A DNA stretch of 7,834 bases, from assembly GCA_946479055.1 (NCBI GenBank), contig CAMLEX010000211.1, positions 1-7,834 of the forward strand, in the 5' to 3' direction. The notes beneath the pieces were generated by a model, which saw nothing but the letters and a program-made list of their open reading frames with translations, was not told the origin of the DNA and did not search any database. A program made the translations under genes and the position numbers. Origin of the DNA: an uncultured Bacteroidota bacterium (GTDB lineage: Bacteria; Bacteroidota; Bacteroidia; Chitinophagales; Chitinophagaceae). Shown here one piece after another: positions 1 through 7,100 of the stretch (its first letter is position 1; each line of letters starts with the position of its first letter).

Positions 1-6
1 AATACT

Positions 7-408
7 ATGACAGCTGAACTGGTGATCCTTATCCTGCTAATAGGACTTGCTGCCGGTGTATTAAGCGGTTTGGTAGGTGTAGGAGGCGGCCTTATTATTG
101 TCCCTGCACTTATCTTTTTTTTAGGTTTCAGCCAGCACCAGGCACAGGGTACTTCGCTTGGTTTATTATTGCTGCCGGTAGGTATTTTAGCCGTTATCAA
201 TTATTACAATAAAGGCAATGTGGATGTAAAGGTAGTGGCGATCATGAGTGTTGCCTTTATTGCCGGCGGCTGGCTGGGAAGTAAACTTGCTTTACGTTTA
301 CCGGAAGACACTGTTAAGAAAATATTCGCTGTCTTTCTTTTTTATTCTGCTTTTAAACTTTTGGGTTGGGATAAAGCGATAGTAAAATGGATCAGGGAAT
401 TATTTTAA
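7..408 (+). CDS. Half-length TauE/SafE (TSUP) family membrane permease
   Basis: Integral inner-membrane protein of the TauE/SafE (TSUP, DUF81) family, whose characterised members move sulfite, sulfoacetate or other small organic anions. The family signature G-V-G-G-G-L-I-I-V-P is at residues 24-33, followed by A-Q-G-T-S-L at 46-51, the usual start of the next helix. Hydrophobic segments lie at about 5-22, 27-41, 50-66, 74-93 and 104-121. Full-length members have about 250 residues in two homologous halves; this protein has 133 and one half only, and no second half follows. Single-repeat members are known in Bacteroidota and are presumed to dimerise, so this need not be a truncation. The ATG fits the usual start just before the first helix, but the frame stays open to the window edge (codons AAT ACT), so a longer N-terminus and the ribosome binding site cannot be judged. 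Substrate unknown. Confidence 0.85.
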   Translation: MTAELVILILLIGLAAGVLSGLVGVGGGLIIVPALIFFLGFSQHQAQGTSLGLLLLPVGILAVINYYNKGNVDVKVVAIMSVAFIAGGWLGSKLALRLPEDTVKKIFAVFLFYSAFKLLGWDKAIVKWIRELF

Positions 409-495
409 TAAAGCAGGGAAAAGAAAAATCTTCTGCATCGCTTTCTGTTTCTAAATTTCTTGCATAAAAATTCAGTTATATTTAACTGTAGATAA

Positions 496-527
496 TTGAA
501 AAATAAAATAGCCTGTATTTACATTTG
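496..527 (+). promoter_or_regulatory. Bacteroidota-type promoter for the secreted-protein gene
   Basis: TTG at 496-498 (-33 element), a 21-nt spacer, then TACATTTG at 520-527, an exact match to the -7 consensus TAnnTTTG. Transcription would start about 6-8 nt downstream, leaving a leader of roughly 8-10 nt before the ATG at 543. The match and spacing are seen directly; promoter activity is inferred from the known Bacteroides/Flavobacterium consensus. It implies that the gene is transcribed separately from the TauE/SafE gene 134 nt upstream. Confidence 0.6.
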
Positions 528-542
528 GTACAAGACTGAAAT

Positions 543-1172
543 ATGAGAAAATATTGCCTAAGTATTCTCTTTATTTTATTTTTCTATAACGTTTCCTTTT
601 CGCAGGAAGGTCTTTATCAATTCTCTAAAAGCTATTTTCGTTCCGATCCCCTGGTGGGATCATTCAGTGGTTTCCTGAAACACCTGATGAATGATCCCGC
701 CATAAAAAATAAACAGATCCAGCAGCGAACAGATAGCACCCTTTTTTATTTTTTCGGTGAATATACCAGCTATAATCCGTTCTTCTTTAAACCTAAGCGG
801 GTGGAAATAGTATTAGAAGAAACACCCATAAAATATGTTGATTCCCTTCCTGCAGACACCATACTTGTTTATCAACTGTTAGCCTATACTGATGGAAGCA
901 AGGGACAACAGGAAGTAAAAAAAGAGTTTGAAAAGATCCATCGGCAATACAATAAAAGATTTGCTGATAGTAACTATCGTAACCTGGAAACTGGTGAAAA
1001 AATAACGGGTGGCCTGCATAATTATTTTGTATCATTTGCGGGGCTTGCTCCCGTTTCCACTATATGGGGCCTACTCAAGGAGACAAATGAATACGTTCTG
1101 AATATAACACTCCGTATAAAGTCGAAAGAAAACAGGACTGTATTGCCTGTAATGTTTTATAATAATCCTTAA
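543..1172 (+). CDS. Secreted protein of unknown function with Sec signal peptide
   Basis: I do not recognise the family of this 209-residue protein. The N-terminus is a classic Sec signal peptide: basic M-R-K, a hydrophobic core at about residues 5-15, and a likely cleavage after S-F-S-Q (residue 21), the Q-ending style common in Bacteroidota. There is no lipobox cysteine, so the mature protein of about 188 residues is probably soluble in the periplasm or exported. It is rich in aromatic residues and mixes helical, charged stretches (about 120-140) with apparent beta-strands near the C-terminus (about 180-207). There is no transmembrane helix after the signal peptide and no catalytic motif I can name. 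A consensus promoter (496..527) lies directly upstream. Start choice is firm because the signal peptide begins at this ATG. It converges with the gene at 1256..1501 across an 83-nt gap. Real gene likely; function open. Confidence 0.8.
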   Translation: MRKYCLSILFILFFYNVSFSQEGLYQFSKSYFRSDPLVGSFSGFLKHLMNDPAIKNKQIQQRTDSTLFYFFGEYTSYNPFFFKPKRVEIVLEETPIKYVDSLPADTILVYQLLAYTDGSKGQQEVKKEFEKIHRQYNKRFADSNYRNLETGEKITGGLHNYFVSFAGLAPVSTIWGLLKETNEYVLNITLRIKSKENRTVLPVMFYNNP

Positions 1173-1255
1173 AGAATGGCTTTACTTATTTGCATCACGA
1201 TTAATAATTTATTTTATCAATCGCATCAATTCTATTTTCCGGATAAAAAGTAGTT

Positions 1256-1501
1256 TTATTCCTCTTTTTCAATAGCGCCAGCTATCAAAGCTTCACTTTC
1301 CATCAACCAGTTCGGCAAACCCGCATCAGTTATTTTCCAGCCATCTTCTTGCTTGAGCATTTTAAAAAAATAACGGTTGCCCCTTTCATCGTTGGTATCC
1401 GTATCATATTGCGAAGTTCCCCTTTTCCGAAAGTTAAACTCACGCAATCGTCCGTTGATTTTAATAAGTGAGGTAAACGCTATATTCTTTGGAAAGGGCA
1501 T
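1256..1501 (-). CDS. Small conserved-looking hypothetical protein (81 aa)
   Basis: Begins M-P-F-P-K-N-I-A-F-T and ends in E-K-E-E. It has no signal peptide or membrane segment, so it is probably cytoplasmic. The composition is a plausible small alpha/beta fold: strand-like stretches with R-G-N-R-Y-F-F-K-M and D-G-W-K-I-T, then an acidic C-terminal helix with P-N-W-L-M-E-S-E. I recognise the style from Bacteroidota hypothetical proteins but can assign no function. The open frame reaches upstream to a TTG at 1558, which would give 100 residues. I chose the ATG at 1501 because a consensus promoter (1529..1558) lies inside that extension; its -33 TTG is the very codon that would serve as the start. 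The resulting leader is only about 20 nt, without a clear Shine-Dalgarno sequence. The gene is convergent with the secreted-protein gene. Confidence 0.65.
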   Translation of the reverse strand: MPFPKNIAFTSLIKINGRLREFNFRKRGTSQYDTDTNDERGNRYFFKMLKQEDGWKITDAGLPNWLMESEALIAGAIEKEE

Positions 1502-1528
1502 CGGTATTGAGTTAAGATGAAAGGGAGG

Positions 1529-1558
1529 CAAAGTTACGGGCTGAATAGTAATTATCAA
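1529..1558 (-). promoter_or_regulatory. Bacteroidota-type promoter for the 81-aa hypothetical gene
   Basis: On the - strand, TTG (1558-1556), exactly 19 nt of spacer, then TAACTTTG (1536-1529), a perfect match to TAnnTTTG. Transcription should begin near 1520-1523, leaving about 20 nt before the ATG at 1501. This site decides the start of the downstream gene, because a TTG start at 1558 would lie upstream of the transcript. The match is seen directly; activity is inferred. Confidence 0.6.
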
Positions 1559-1645
1559 GACTGACCTATAGTTATTACACTGTTTTTTGTTAACATTGAA
1601 GAAAACCTAGTTTTTACCAAAACGCCTCAGAATAAGTATTTCCCT

Positions 1646-1798
1646 TTACTGCCGGGCCAATTTCATTTCAAAAACCTGTTTCCAGCTTTTGCCATCACTA
1701 CTTGAAAATCCCTGTTCAAACCATTGCGATTCATTTGCTTCGATGACAAAAGTGCATAACCAGTTTTCCGTTGCTACAGCCGGGTTCTTTTTTTTCTT
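1646..1798 (-). pseudogene. Orphan C-terminal coding remnant, out of frame with the VTT gene end
   Basis: A 50-codon open stretch on the - strand that ends at TAA (1648-1646) and reads like the C-terminal end of a real protein, with W-L-C-T-F-V-I-E-A-N-E-S-Q-W-F-E-Q-G-F and then S-S-D-G-K-S-W-K-Q-V-F-E-M-K-L. The alternating hydrophobic strands and the S-D-G-K-x-W turn resemble the last strands of small beta-barrel (lipocalin/DUF1579-like) proteins; that comparison is from memory and weak. It has no usable start codon: TGA TAA in the same frame stand directly upstream (1804-1799) and the first ATG is six codons before the end. Its first 25 bases overlap the end of the VTT gene in a different frame, across an A8 run. 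It is either the tail of a gene whose 5' part was deleted, or a C-terminal extension of the VTT protein separated by a one-base change. Confidence 0.45.
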
Positions 1799-2445
1799 TT
1801 ATCAATAATGATATAAATAATGAGAATAAACAGTGATAAGGCTGCGATCCAGATCAATGCTTTTAATATTTTCCCATTCTTTCCGTAAACGGCCAGCAGT
1901 ACAATTAAAGGTGTGATACCGGCAAGAGTGGCCAATATGTATTTGCCGTAATTCATTTTCAAAAGGCCCGCAACGATACTTAATGAATCATTTGACAGTG
2001 ATGAAATGCGTGTAATAGCTATTGCGGTCACACCGTAACGTTTAATAAATTCGCTGGTTTTTTTCTGTACCTTTTCGTTCATCAGTTTATGAACTGTTAC
2101 AGGTCCTAAATATTTACCGATCATATATCCTGTGGATGAGGATGCGAAAACTCCTAAAAAAGAGATGACCGATCCCCAAAAAGGTCCATAACTGATAATG
2201 GCCACCATCATAACAAATATATTGGGCACAACAAAAAGAAACATCTGCACTATCATAATCAGGATAAGCATAACCGGTCCTGCGAGTTTAAATTGGGCAA
2301 CCCATTGTCTTATCCGCTCCTCATTTTCGCTGGTAAGTACATCAAAAGCTTCTTTTATAAAACTTTGAAAAGAAGGAATAATAAAATAGAAAACAACAAG
2401 AATTGCAAGCAGGAATAACGAGACAAGTAATGGCAATTTTTTCAT
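1774..2445 (-). CDS. TVP38/TMEM64-type VTT-domain membrane protein
   Basis: Multi-spanning inner-membrane protein of 223 residues in the VTT (SNARE-associated, DedA-related; PF09335) superfamily, whose relatives act in lipid scrambling and membrane homeostasis. The substrate of this member is unknown. Hydrophobic segments lie at about residues 4-24, 55-82, 88-110, 170-187 and 194-214. The VTT core spans about 66-185. It contains Y-G-P-F-W-G-S (86-92), the small-residue-rich helix G-V-F-A-S-S-S-T-G-Y (98-107) ending in G-K-Y-L-G (110-114), and the re-entrant region R-I-S-S-L-S-N-D (146-153) followed by A-G-L-L-K-M-N-Y (159-166), where the proline common in relatives after the arginine is absent. 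The N-terminus M-K-K-L leads straight into the first helix, supporting this ATG. The C-terminus is a basic tail, K-R-K-K-R-T-R-L, encoded across an A8 run, after which another frame stays open. No consensus promoter was found upstream. Confidence 0.85.
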   Translation of the reverse strand: MKKLPLLVSLFLLAILVVFYFIIPSFQSFIKEAFDVLTSENEERIRQWVAQFKLAGPVMLILIMIVQMFLFVVPNIFVMMVAIISYGPFWGSVISFLGVFASSSTGYMIGKYLGPVTVHKLMNEKVQKKTSEFIKRYGVTAIAITRISSLSNDSLSIVAGLLKMNYGKYILATLAGITPLIVLLAVYGKNGKILKALIWIAALSLFILIIYIIIDKRKKRTRL

Positions 2446-2497
2446 CCGCTGTCTTTTAGAAGTACTGTTTAATGCCTGGTTAAATTTGCAGGATCCC

Positions 2498-2513
2498 GGG
2501 TTTCAGGAAACCC
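2498..2513. repeat. Inverted repeat GGGTTTC-AG-GAAACCC
   Basis: A perfect 7-bp dyad with a 2-nt centre, 53 nt upstream of the VTT start codon. The near-zero spacer suits a protein-binding operator better than an RNA hairpin. It is the first of three dyads in about 100 nt. Confidence 0.5.
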
Positions 2514-2534
2514 TGTGATTTATAAATGCAATTC

Positions 2535-2547
2535 CACGATCATCGTG
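2535..2547. repeat. Inverted repeat CACGAT-C-ATCGTG
   Basis: A perfect 6-bp dyad around a single central base, 90 nt upstream of the VTT start. Its shape is like an operator half-site pair. No regulator can be named from the sequence. Confidence 0.45.
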
Positions 2548-2574
2548 CAAAATTTGCTCCAATATAAATCCTTC

Positions 2575-2596
2575 AATTACCCCGTCCCGGGTAATT
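2575..2596. repeat. Inverted repeat AATTACCC-N6-GGGTAATT
   Basis: A perfect 8-bp stem with a 6-nt loop (CGTCCC), 130 nt upstream of the VTT start. It could form an RNA hairpin on either strand, but no T-run follows, so it does not look like a terminator. Confidence 0.5.
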
Positions 2597-2928
2597 CAAC
2601 GAGCCATAACTTACCTAAAAAATTACGCAGCAAACGCTAACATAATAATTACAATGAAATAAAAAAAAATCAGGTCATTGCAACGGTCATAAAAATAGAA
2701 GACGTGCAAGGTCCATTTTTATTACCGGTATGCCATGATAATATATTGTCATTAATTTTTCATGACCCTAAAAAGAAAAAATTCTCAATCATTCAATTAA
2801 TACAATTAAAATCCTATAAATAGCTGATTGAATCTCAAATAACAGGAGAAACAGCTACTATTTAATTCCCCTATCATATTATATTACTAGACACCAGGAA
2901 TGCTTACTTCTTTTAAGAAAACGAGCCG

Positions 2929-2940
2929 CCATAGAAAATA
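2929..2940 (+). repeat. Direct repeat CCATAGAAAATA, copy 1
   Basis: An exact 12-bp repeat; the second copy is at 3071..3082, 142 bp further on and 26 nt before the HAD start codon. It may be a paired regulatory site or chance in AT-rich DNA. Confidence 0.4.
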
Positions 2941-3070
2941 CGGATGCTGTATTCGTCGTTTTTATGGAACTGGATCGTTATCTTTACCGAACTTCACTGA
3001 CTTATTTTAACGATTATTGCCTCATCGGTTTCTTGCCTACCTGTTTATTCGCTTGCATCTGCGAATTGCT

Positions 3071-3082
3071 CCATAGAAAATA
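3071..3082 (+). repeat. Direct repeat CCATAGAAAATA, copy 2
   Basis: Identical to copy 1 at 2929..2940. It lies just upstream of the HAD phosphatase gene, where a promoter or 5' leader element would be expected. Confidence 0.4.
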
Positions 3083-3108
3083 AATAATTATTCAGTAAAA
3101 AAATAACT

Positions 3109-3927
3109 ATGGAAAAAAAAGGATTTCTTATTGACATGGATGGTGTTATTTACAAAGGCATTGAGCCTATTCCCGGTGCAGTAGAATTTATAAAATATCT
3201 CCGGGAAAACAATTATCCCTTTTTGTTTTTAACCAACAACAGCCAACGGACCAACCGGGATGTTTGCTACAAGTTGCAAAAAATGGGTTTTGATGTTATT
3301 GATGAGGATATTTTTACTTGTGGTATGGCAACGGCTAAATACCTGGCGTCAAGAAAGGAAAATGGTACTGCCTTCGTTATCGGGGAAGGTGGTCTTTTGA
3401 CTGAATTACATAATATGGGTTATTCCATCGTAGACGATCATCCTGATTTTGTGATCATCGGAGAAGGAAGAACTATTATGCTGGAATCAGTCGACAAAGC
3501 GATTAACATGATCATGAATGGATCCAGGCTTATCGCCACTAATCTTGATCCCAACTGTCCTGTCGGTAATGGAAAATACAGGGCTGGTTGCGGCGCTTTT
3601 GTTTCTATGCTGGAATGCGCTACTGGCAAAAAAGCATTCAGTGTAGGAAAACCCAGCCCGGTCATGATGCGGATGGCAAGAAAGATTTTGAATTTATCCA
3701 CGGATGAAACCGTTATGATTGGCGATACAATGGGCACAGATATTCTGGGAGCAGGATCTATGGGTTTCACCACCATATTGACATTGTCCGGAGTAACCAA
3801 TGAACAGGACCTGGATCAATTTGGATATTCACCTGATTTCATTATTCCGTCCATTAAGAGCCTGTTGGATAAAAAATTATTTGAAAAAGTAATGGTAAAA
3901 CAAAAAGGCTATAACAGTTACGTCTAA
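3109..3927 (+). CDS. HAD-IIA family (NagD-like) phosphatase
   Basis: Cytoplasmic haloacid-dehalogenase-type phosphatase of 272 residues, the usual length for HAD subfamily IIA (NagD/AraL/phosphoglycolate-phosphatase-like). Catalysis uses an aspartyl-phosphate intermediate and Mg2+. Motif I is D9-M-D11-G-V-I-Y (D9 nucleophile, D11 acid/base), motif II T42-N-N-S, motif III K181 in V-G-K-P-S-P, and motif IV I-G-D206-T-M-G-T-D211, supplying the metal-binding acids. The C2-type cap lies between motifs II and III (about 60-175) and has the family stretch N-L-D-P-N-C-P (145-151) and the G-C-G-A-F region (160-164). All catalytic residues are present, so it should be active, but the substrate (nucleotide, sugar phosphate or phosphoglycolate) cannot be told. 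The ATG follows an A-rich leader without a Shine-Dalgarno sequence and opens straight into motif I, which supports it. It appears monocistronic and ends before a bidirectional terminator. Confidence 0.9.
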   Translation: MEKKGFLIDMDGVIYKGIEPIPGAVEFIKYLRENNYPFLFLTNNSQRTNRDVCYKLQKMGFDVIDEDIFTCGMATAKYLASRKENGTAFVIGEGGLLTELHNMGYSIVDDHPDFVIIGEGRTIMLESVDKAINMIMNGSRLIATNLDPNCPVGNGKYRAGCGAFVSMLECATGKKAFSVGKPSPVMMRMARKILNLSTDETVMIGDTMGTDILGAGSMGFTTILTLSGVTNEQDLDQFGYSPDFIIPSIKSLLDKKLFEKVMVKQKGYNSYV

Positions 3928-3989
3928 ACGAATTTATTGAACCTGGTATTTCAATTGATTAACAGATTAAGTTGTTTTACTAATGACGA

Positions 3990-4017
3990 AACGGACAGGA
4001 ATAAACACCTATCCGTT
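3990..4017 (+). other. Imperfect hairpin downstream of the HAD gene
   Basis: AACGGA, a C/A mismatch, AGG, an 8-nt loop, then CCT and TCCGTT: nine pairs with one internal mismatch, starting 63 nt after the HAD stop. The following bases (CTGTCTTCTTTTG) are only moderately T-rich, so this may be a weak first terminator or a 3'-end stabilising hairpin ahead of the strong terminator at 4072..4125. Confidence 0.35.
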
Positions 4018-4071
4018 CTGTCTTCTTTTGAAAAAAAGTATACCTCCTGAAAATTGAAAGCTTTAGTTATT

Positions 4072-4125
4072 AAAAAAACAGATAACCGGGACTGATTAGC
4101 AGTAAGTCCCGTGTTATCTGTTTTT
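4072..4125. terminator. Strong bidirectional Rho-independent terminator
   Basis: The stem CAGATAAC-CGGGACT (4079-4093) pairs with AGTCCCG-(T bulge)-GTTATCTG (4105-4120): 15 pairs with one bulged T and an 11-nt loop. It is preceded by A7 (4072-4078) and followed by T5 (4121-4125), so transcripts from either side end in a stem plus U-tract. It lies between the convergent HAD phosphatase gene (+) and the large lipoprotein gene (-), exactly where a shared terminator is expected. Confidence 0.9.
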
Positions 4126-4187
4126 ACCCGTTTCTTATTGTTCTTTCTTTTAAAGAATGCTGATATTGATATCGCACATGGTAATAC

Positions 4188-7100
4188 TCATTTGTCATCT
4201 TTTGTTTCAGATAAGAAACTTACCACGTCCCTGATCTCTTTTTTAGAAAGTATAAACCTCATCTCCGGCATGCTTGAAGCAGCATTGATCCTGTTTACAA
4301 CCTGATCTTTGGATATCACATCGTTTTGCTTATCGCCTTTGATGGTCAGGCTGGTATTGTTTTCTTCCTGCAAAACACCCGACACCGTTTTGCCATTTTT
4401 AAGTTGCAGCGTAACTACACCAAAGCCGGGAGCTATTCGACCGCTGGGATTTATCAGTGCTTCAAGGATCTCCTGGCGGGTAAGCCTGTTTGCAACACCA
4501 TTTAACCGGGGCCCGGCATTACCACCTTTATCATCGTAAGAATGACATCGCATACATTGTGCTGATTCATTCCGGTAGAATATCCGTCTTCCACGATCAG
4601 GATTACCGCCATTTAAACTTCCGGCATAAGCAGAAGCCAGCGTATCGACAGATAAAGTGGAGCTGATCTTTTTATAGCTGGCAATTAATTCTGTTGACCG
4701 GGTGCTATCAATTGCTTCCGCGAATTCAAGATAGATATCAGGAGATAATTTTCCGGACGACATTTTTTTAAGCAGGTCGTCAAAAACTTTGCTTGTATTT
4801 TGAACAGGTAAATTCCCCAATGTCAGCAAAGCGGCCTGCTTTTCTTCTGTGGTCTTGGTATTGATCACATCAGATAGTAATGACACCATCAGTTCTCTCG
4901 GGATATTCATTTTATCAATCAGATCAATACCGGCAATCCGTACACTTTTGTCTTTATCTGCAAGGGCTTGCTGAATAGCAGTGCCAATTTGCTCATCTTT
5001 CAGGGTTGCCAATACTTTTAGTGCTTCTACCCGAACGGTGGCTTCCTTGTCATTTTTTAAAAGTGCCAGTAACGGAGCGCTGGCTTGTTTGATCCCGATT
5101 TTACTAATGGCTTTAATGGCGCTAATTCTCACTATTGTTTCTCTACTGTTTAATAAGCCAACCAATGCATCGCCTGCCTTAGTTTTTACCAATGCAGGAT
5201 CTCTTTGAATGACTCCCCTGTATCTTCCGTCAACCCTGTCAACTACTGAAGGCTTTGACCAGGTGCTTAATGCATCGATAGCCTCAGCTCTCATGTCCGC
5301 TGGAATGGTTTGTTTACCAGCATAGTCAATAAGATTTTGCAGGGCTTCATCTGTACCTGTTCTAAGGTTAGCATTGATGGAACGTCTTATCAATGCTTCA
5401 TTGGTAAAGCGGGTGGTCTTCAATAAATTTCCCAACGCAGGCAATGCATCCTTAATTGAAAGATCGTCGTTGATAGCGCGGGCGGCTTCAGTAACCACAA
5501 ATTCATCTGTGTCATTCAGAAAACTAACAATGCCCGGATTGCTCATTCTTCTCAGGGCTACCACGGCTGCTATCCGAACTGCACGGGATGGATTTTTTGC
5601 TAATGCAATGATGGGTTCTGCCTTCCCTATTCTTGCCAGGGCAAGGCTCCCCGCATGGCGTATATAAGCATCTTCATCATTATTACTTTTCAATAGCTCA
5701 ATGATAGGATTGATAGCCGGTTCATACATGATTCTTCCTAATGCTTCCGCAGCGAAAAAACGGGCACGGCTAAATGTGTCTTTTAATACAGGAATTAATT
5801 TGTCGCCGGCTTCTTTGTATTTAATATCTCCTAACCATTTGGCAGCTTGTGCTCTTATCTCCGGATCATTGTCCTGCAACAACGGCAATAAACTCTTTGC
5901 ATAGTTTTTATCCTGGCGAGCCAACTGGCTGACGCCCCAAATAGCATTTACTCTTGCTAATTGGTTGTCTCTTTGACCAAGTAATTTTTGAAAAACGGCA
6001 TGACCATTTGCTCCGCGTTTCGCCAATTCAAATTGAGCTTTCATTCTCACCCTCATATCCGGGTTCTTCAATATTTCACCAAGTTCATCATCTTTGCTTT
6101 TGCTAAAATCAGTCGCTAATAAAGTCTTGGTTTGCTTCCGTTCTTCCGATGCAGCAGCATTTTTATCGTCCAATTTCCAGATGCGACCATAGCTTGATGT
6201 ATTCCATCCATCAATCCAATCGGCAACATACAGTGATCCGTCCGGACCAAAATCAAGGCCCGTTGGCAAAATGCCACCGAGGACTTTTTTTGTTTCCCCT
6301 AATTCAAAACTTGCTCCTTTGGGATTTAATTTGAAACTATGAAGACCCGATTGGGCAGGGTTGCCAACAAACTCCGCAATGAAAAAAGTGTTTTTATATT
6401 TTGGGCTCAAGGCAGTTCCCGGATTGTACACCATACCCGTGGGACCATTGATAAAATTTTTGATACAGGGTGTAATGTAAGCTGGCTGCCCCTCAAACCT
6501 TGGCGTATACATTTTTTCAGCCATCCATACCTTATAGCTGTTGTTGTCCGGGTCCCTGTATTTGCCATATTGCCAATTGCTCCTCCAGCCTATATCAGCG
6601 CCATTTACAACATACACTAGCCTTTCACTTTCACCGGGATGGTCGCCATCGTTATCTTCACTGATGAGGTTGGCGTATTCATCAAAAACAAATTCATGTG
6701 TATTGCGGTTACCTGCAGCAAATATTTCAAAGTCGCTTCCATCGGGATTACTTCGGGCAATAACACCACTATTGGGATATTCCCATTTTTTACCGGTCTG
6801 ATCCTTGCCATTAAAACCAATATCACCAATCTGCCAATAAATTCTCCCGTCAGGTCCCATTTCCACTCCAGACATACCGTGACCACTAAATCCTATATGA
6901 ATGCCATAACCATGAGAAACAGAAGTTTTATCGTCAGCTATCCCATCGCCGTTCTTATCTTTCATTCTCCATAAATCAGGTCCCACAGCAACAAAAAGAT
7001 CATCGCCATTTTTTAAAACACCTCCGGCTACATCCGTCACTTCATCATGAAAATCATCCACCACCAACTGCGATTGATCAGCAACTCCATCCCCATTTCT

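Larger units (their letters stand above)
2446..3108. other. Divergent intergenic region without a supported gene
   Basis: 663 nt between the starts of the VTT gene (-) and the HAD phosphatase gene (+), so it should hold promoters for both. A search by eye found no TAnnTTTG box in either orientation; the + strand from 2641 to 3108 has no TTTG at all, so these genes may use another sigma factor or a degenerate box. The part near the VTT gene carries three short inverted repeats (2498..2596). The part near the HAD gene carries a 12-bp direct repeat (2929..2940 and 3071..3082) and a doubtful 39-codon ORF (2964..3083). A wide inverted repeat TAGCTG/CAGCTA spans 2821..2857. The middle (about 2640-2900) is very AT-rich, with no long open frame and no tRNA-like structure that I can see. 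Confidence 0.7.

Noticed and set aside
409..542. Search for a terminator after the TauE/SafE gene (GCAG...CTGC near 412-437)
   Set aside because: Only four pairs with a long loop and no clean stem plus T-run; nothing reportable apart from the promoter at 496..527.
793..1035. 80-codon - strand frame opposite the secreted-protein gene
   Set aside because: The + strand gene has a signal peptide and a consensus promoter; the antisense frame has neither.
1241..1262. Possible terminator GGATAAAA-loop-TTTTATTCC followed by TCTTTTTC, between the convergent genes
   Set aside because: The stem is nearly all A-T with a bulge and overlaps the stop of the - strand gene; too weak to call, though a weak terminator for the + gene is possible.
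2446..3108. Search for tRNA, CRISPR, riboswitch or attachment site in the longest spacer
   Set aside because: No cloverleaf, no regularly spaced repeats, no known riboswitch core and no integrase or transposase nearby.
3438..3800. 120-codon open frame on - inside the HAD gene
   Set aside because: It is antisense to a gene with all HAD catalytic motifs, shows no family features, and has a composition typical of a mirror of the coding strand.
6617..6886. 89-codon - strand frame with glycine- and valine-rich text
   Set aside because: It overlaps the propeller part of the lipoprotein gene in another frame; the main frame there carries the conserved motifs.
4309..6974. Several + strand open frames of 61-111 codons opposite the large lipoprotein gene
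   Set aside because: All lie within the well-supported 1139-residue frame on -, have no plausible starts or domains, and read as antisense shadows.
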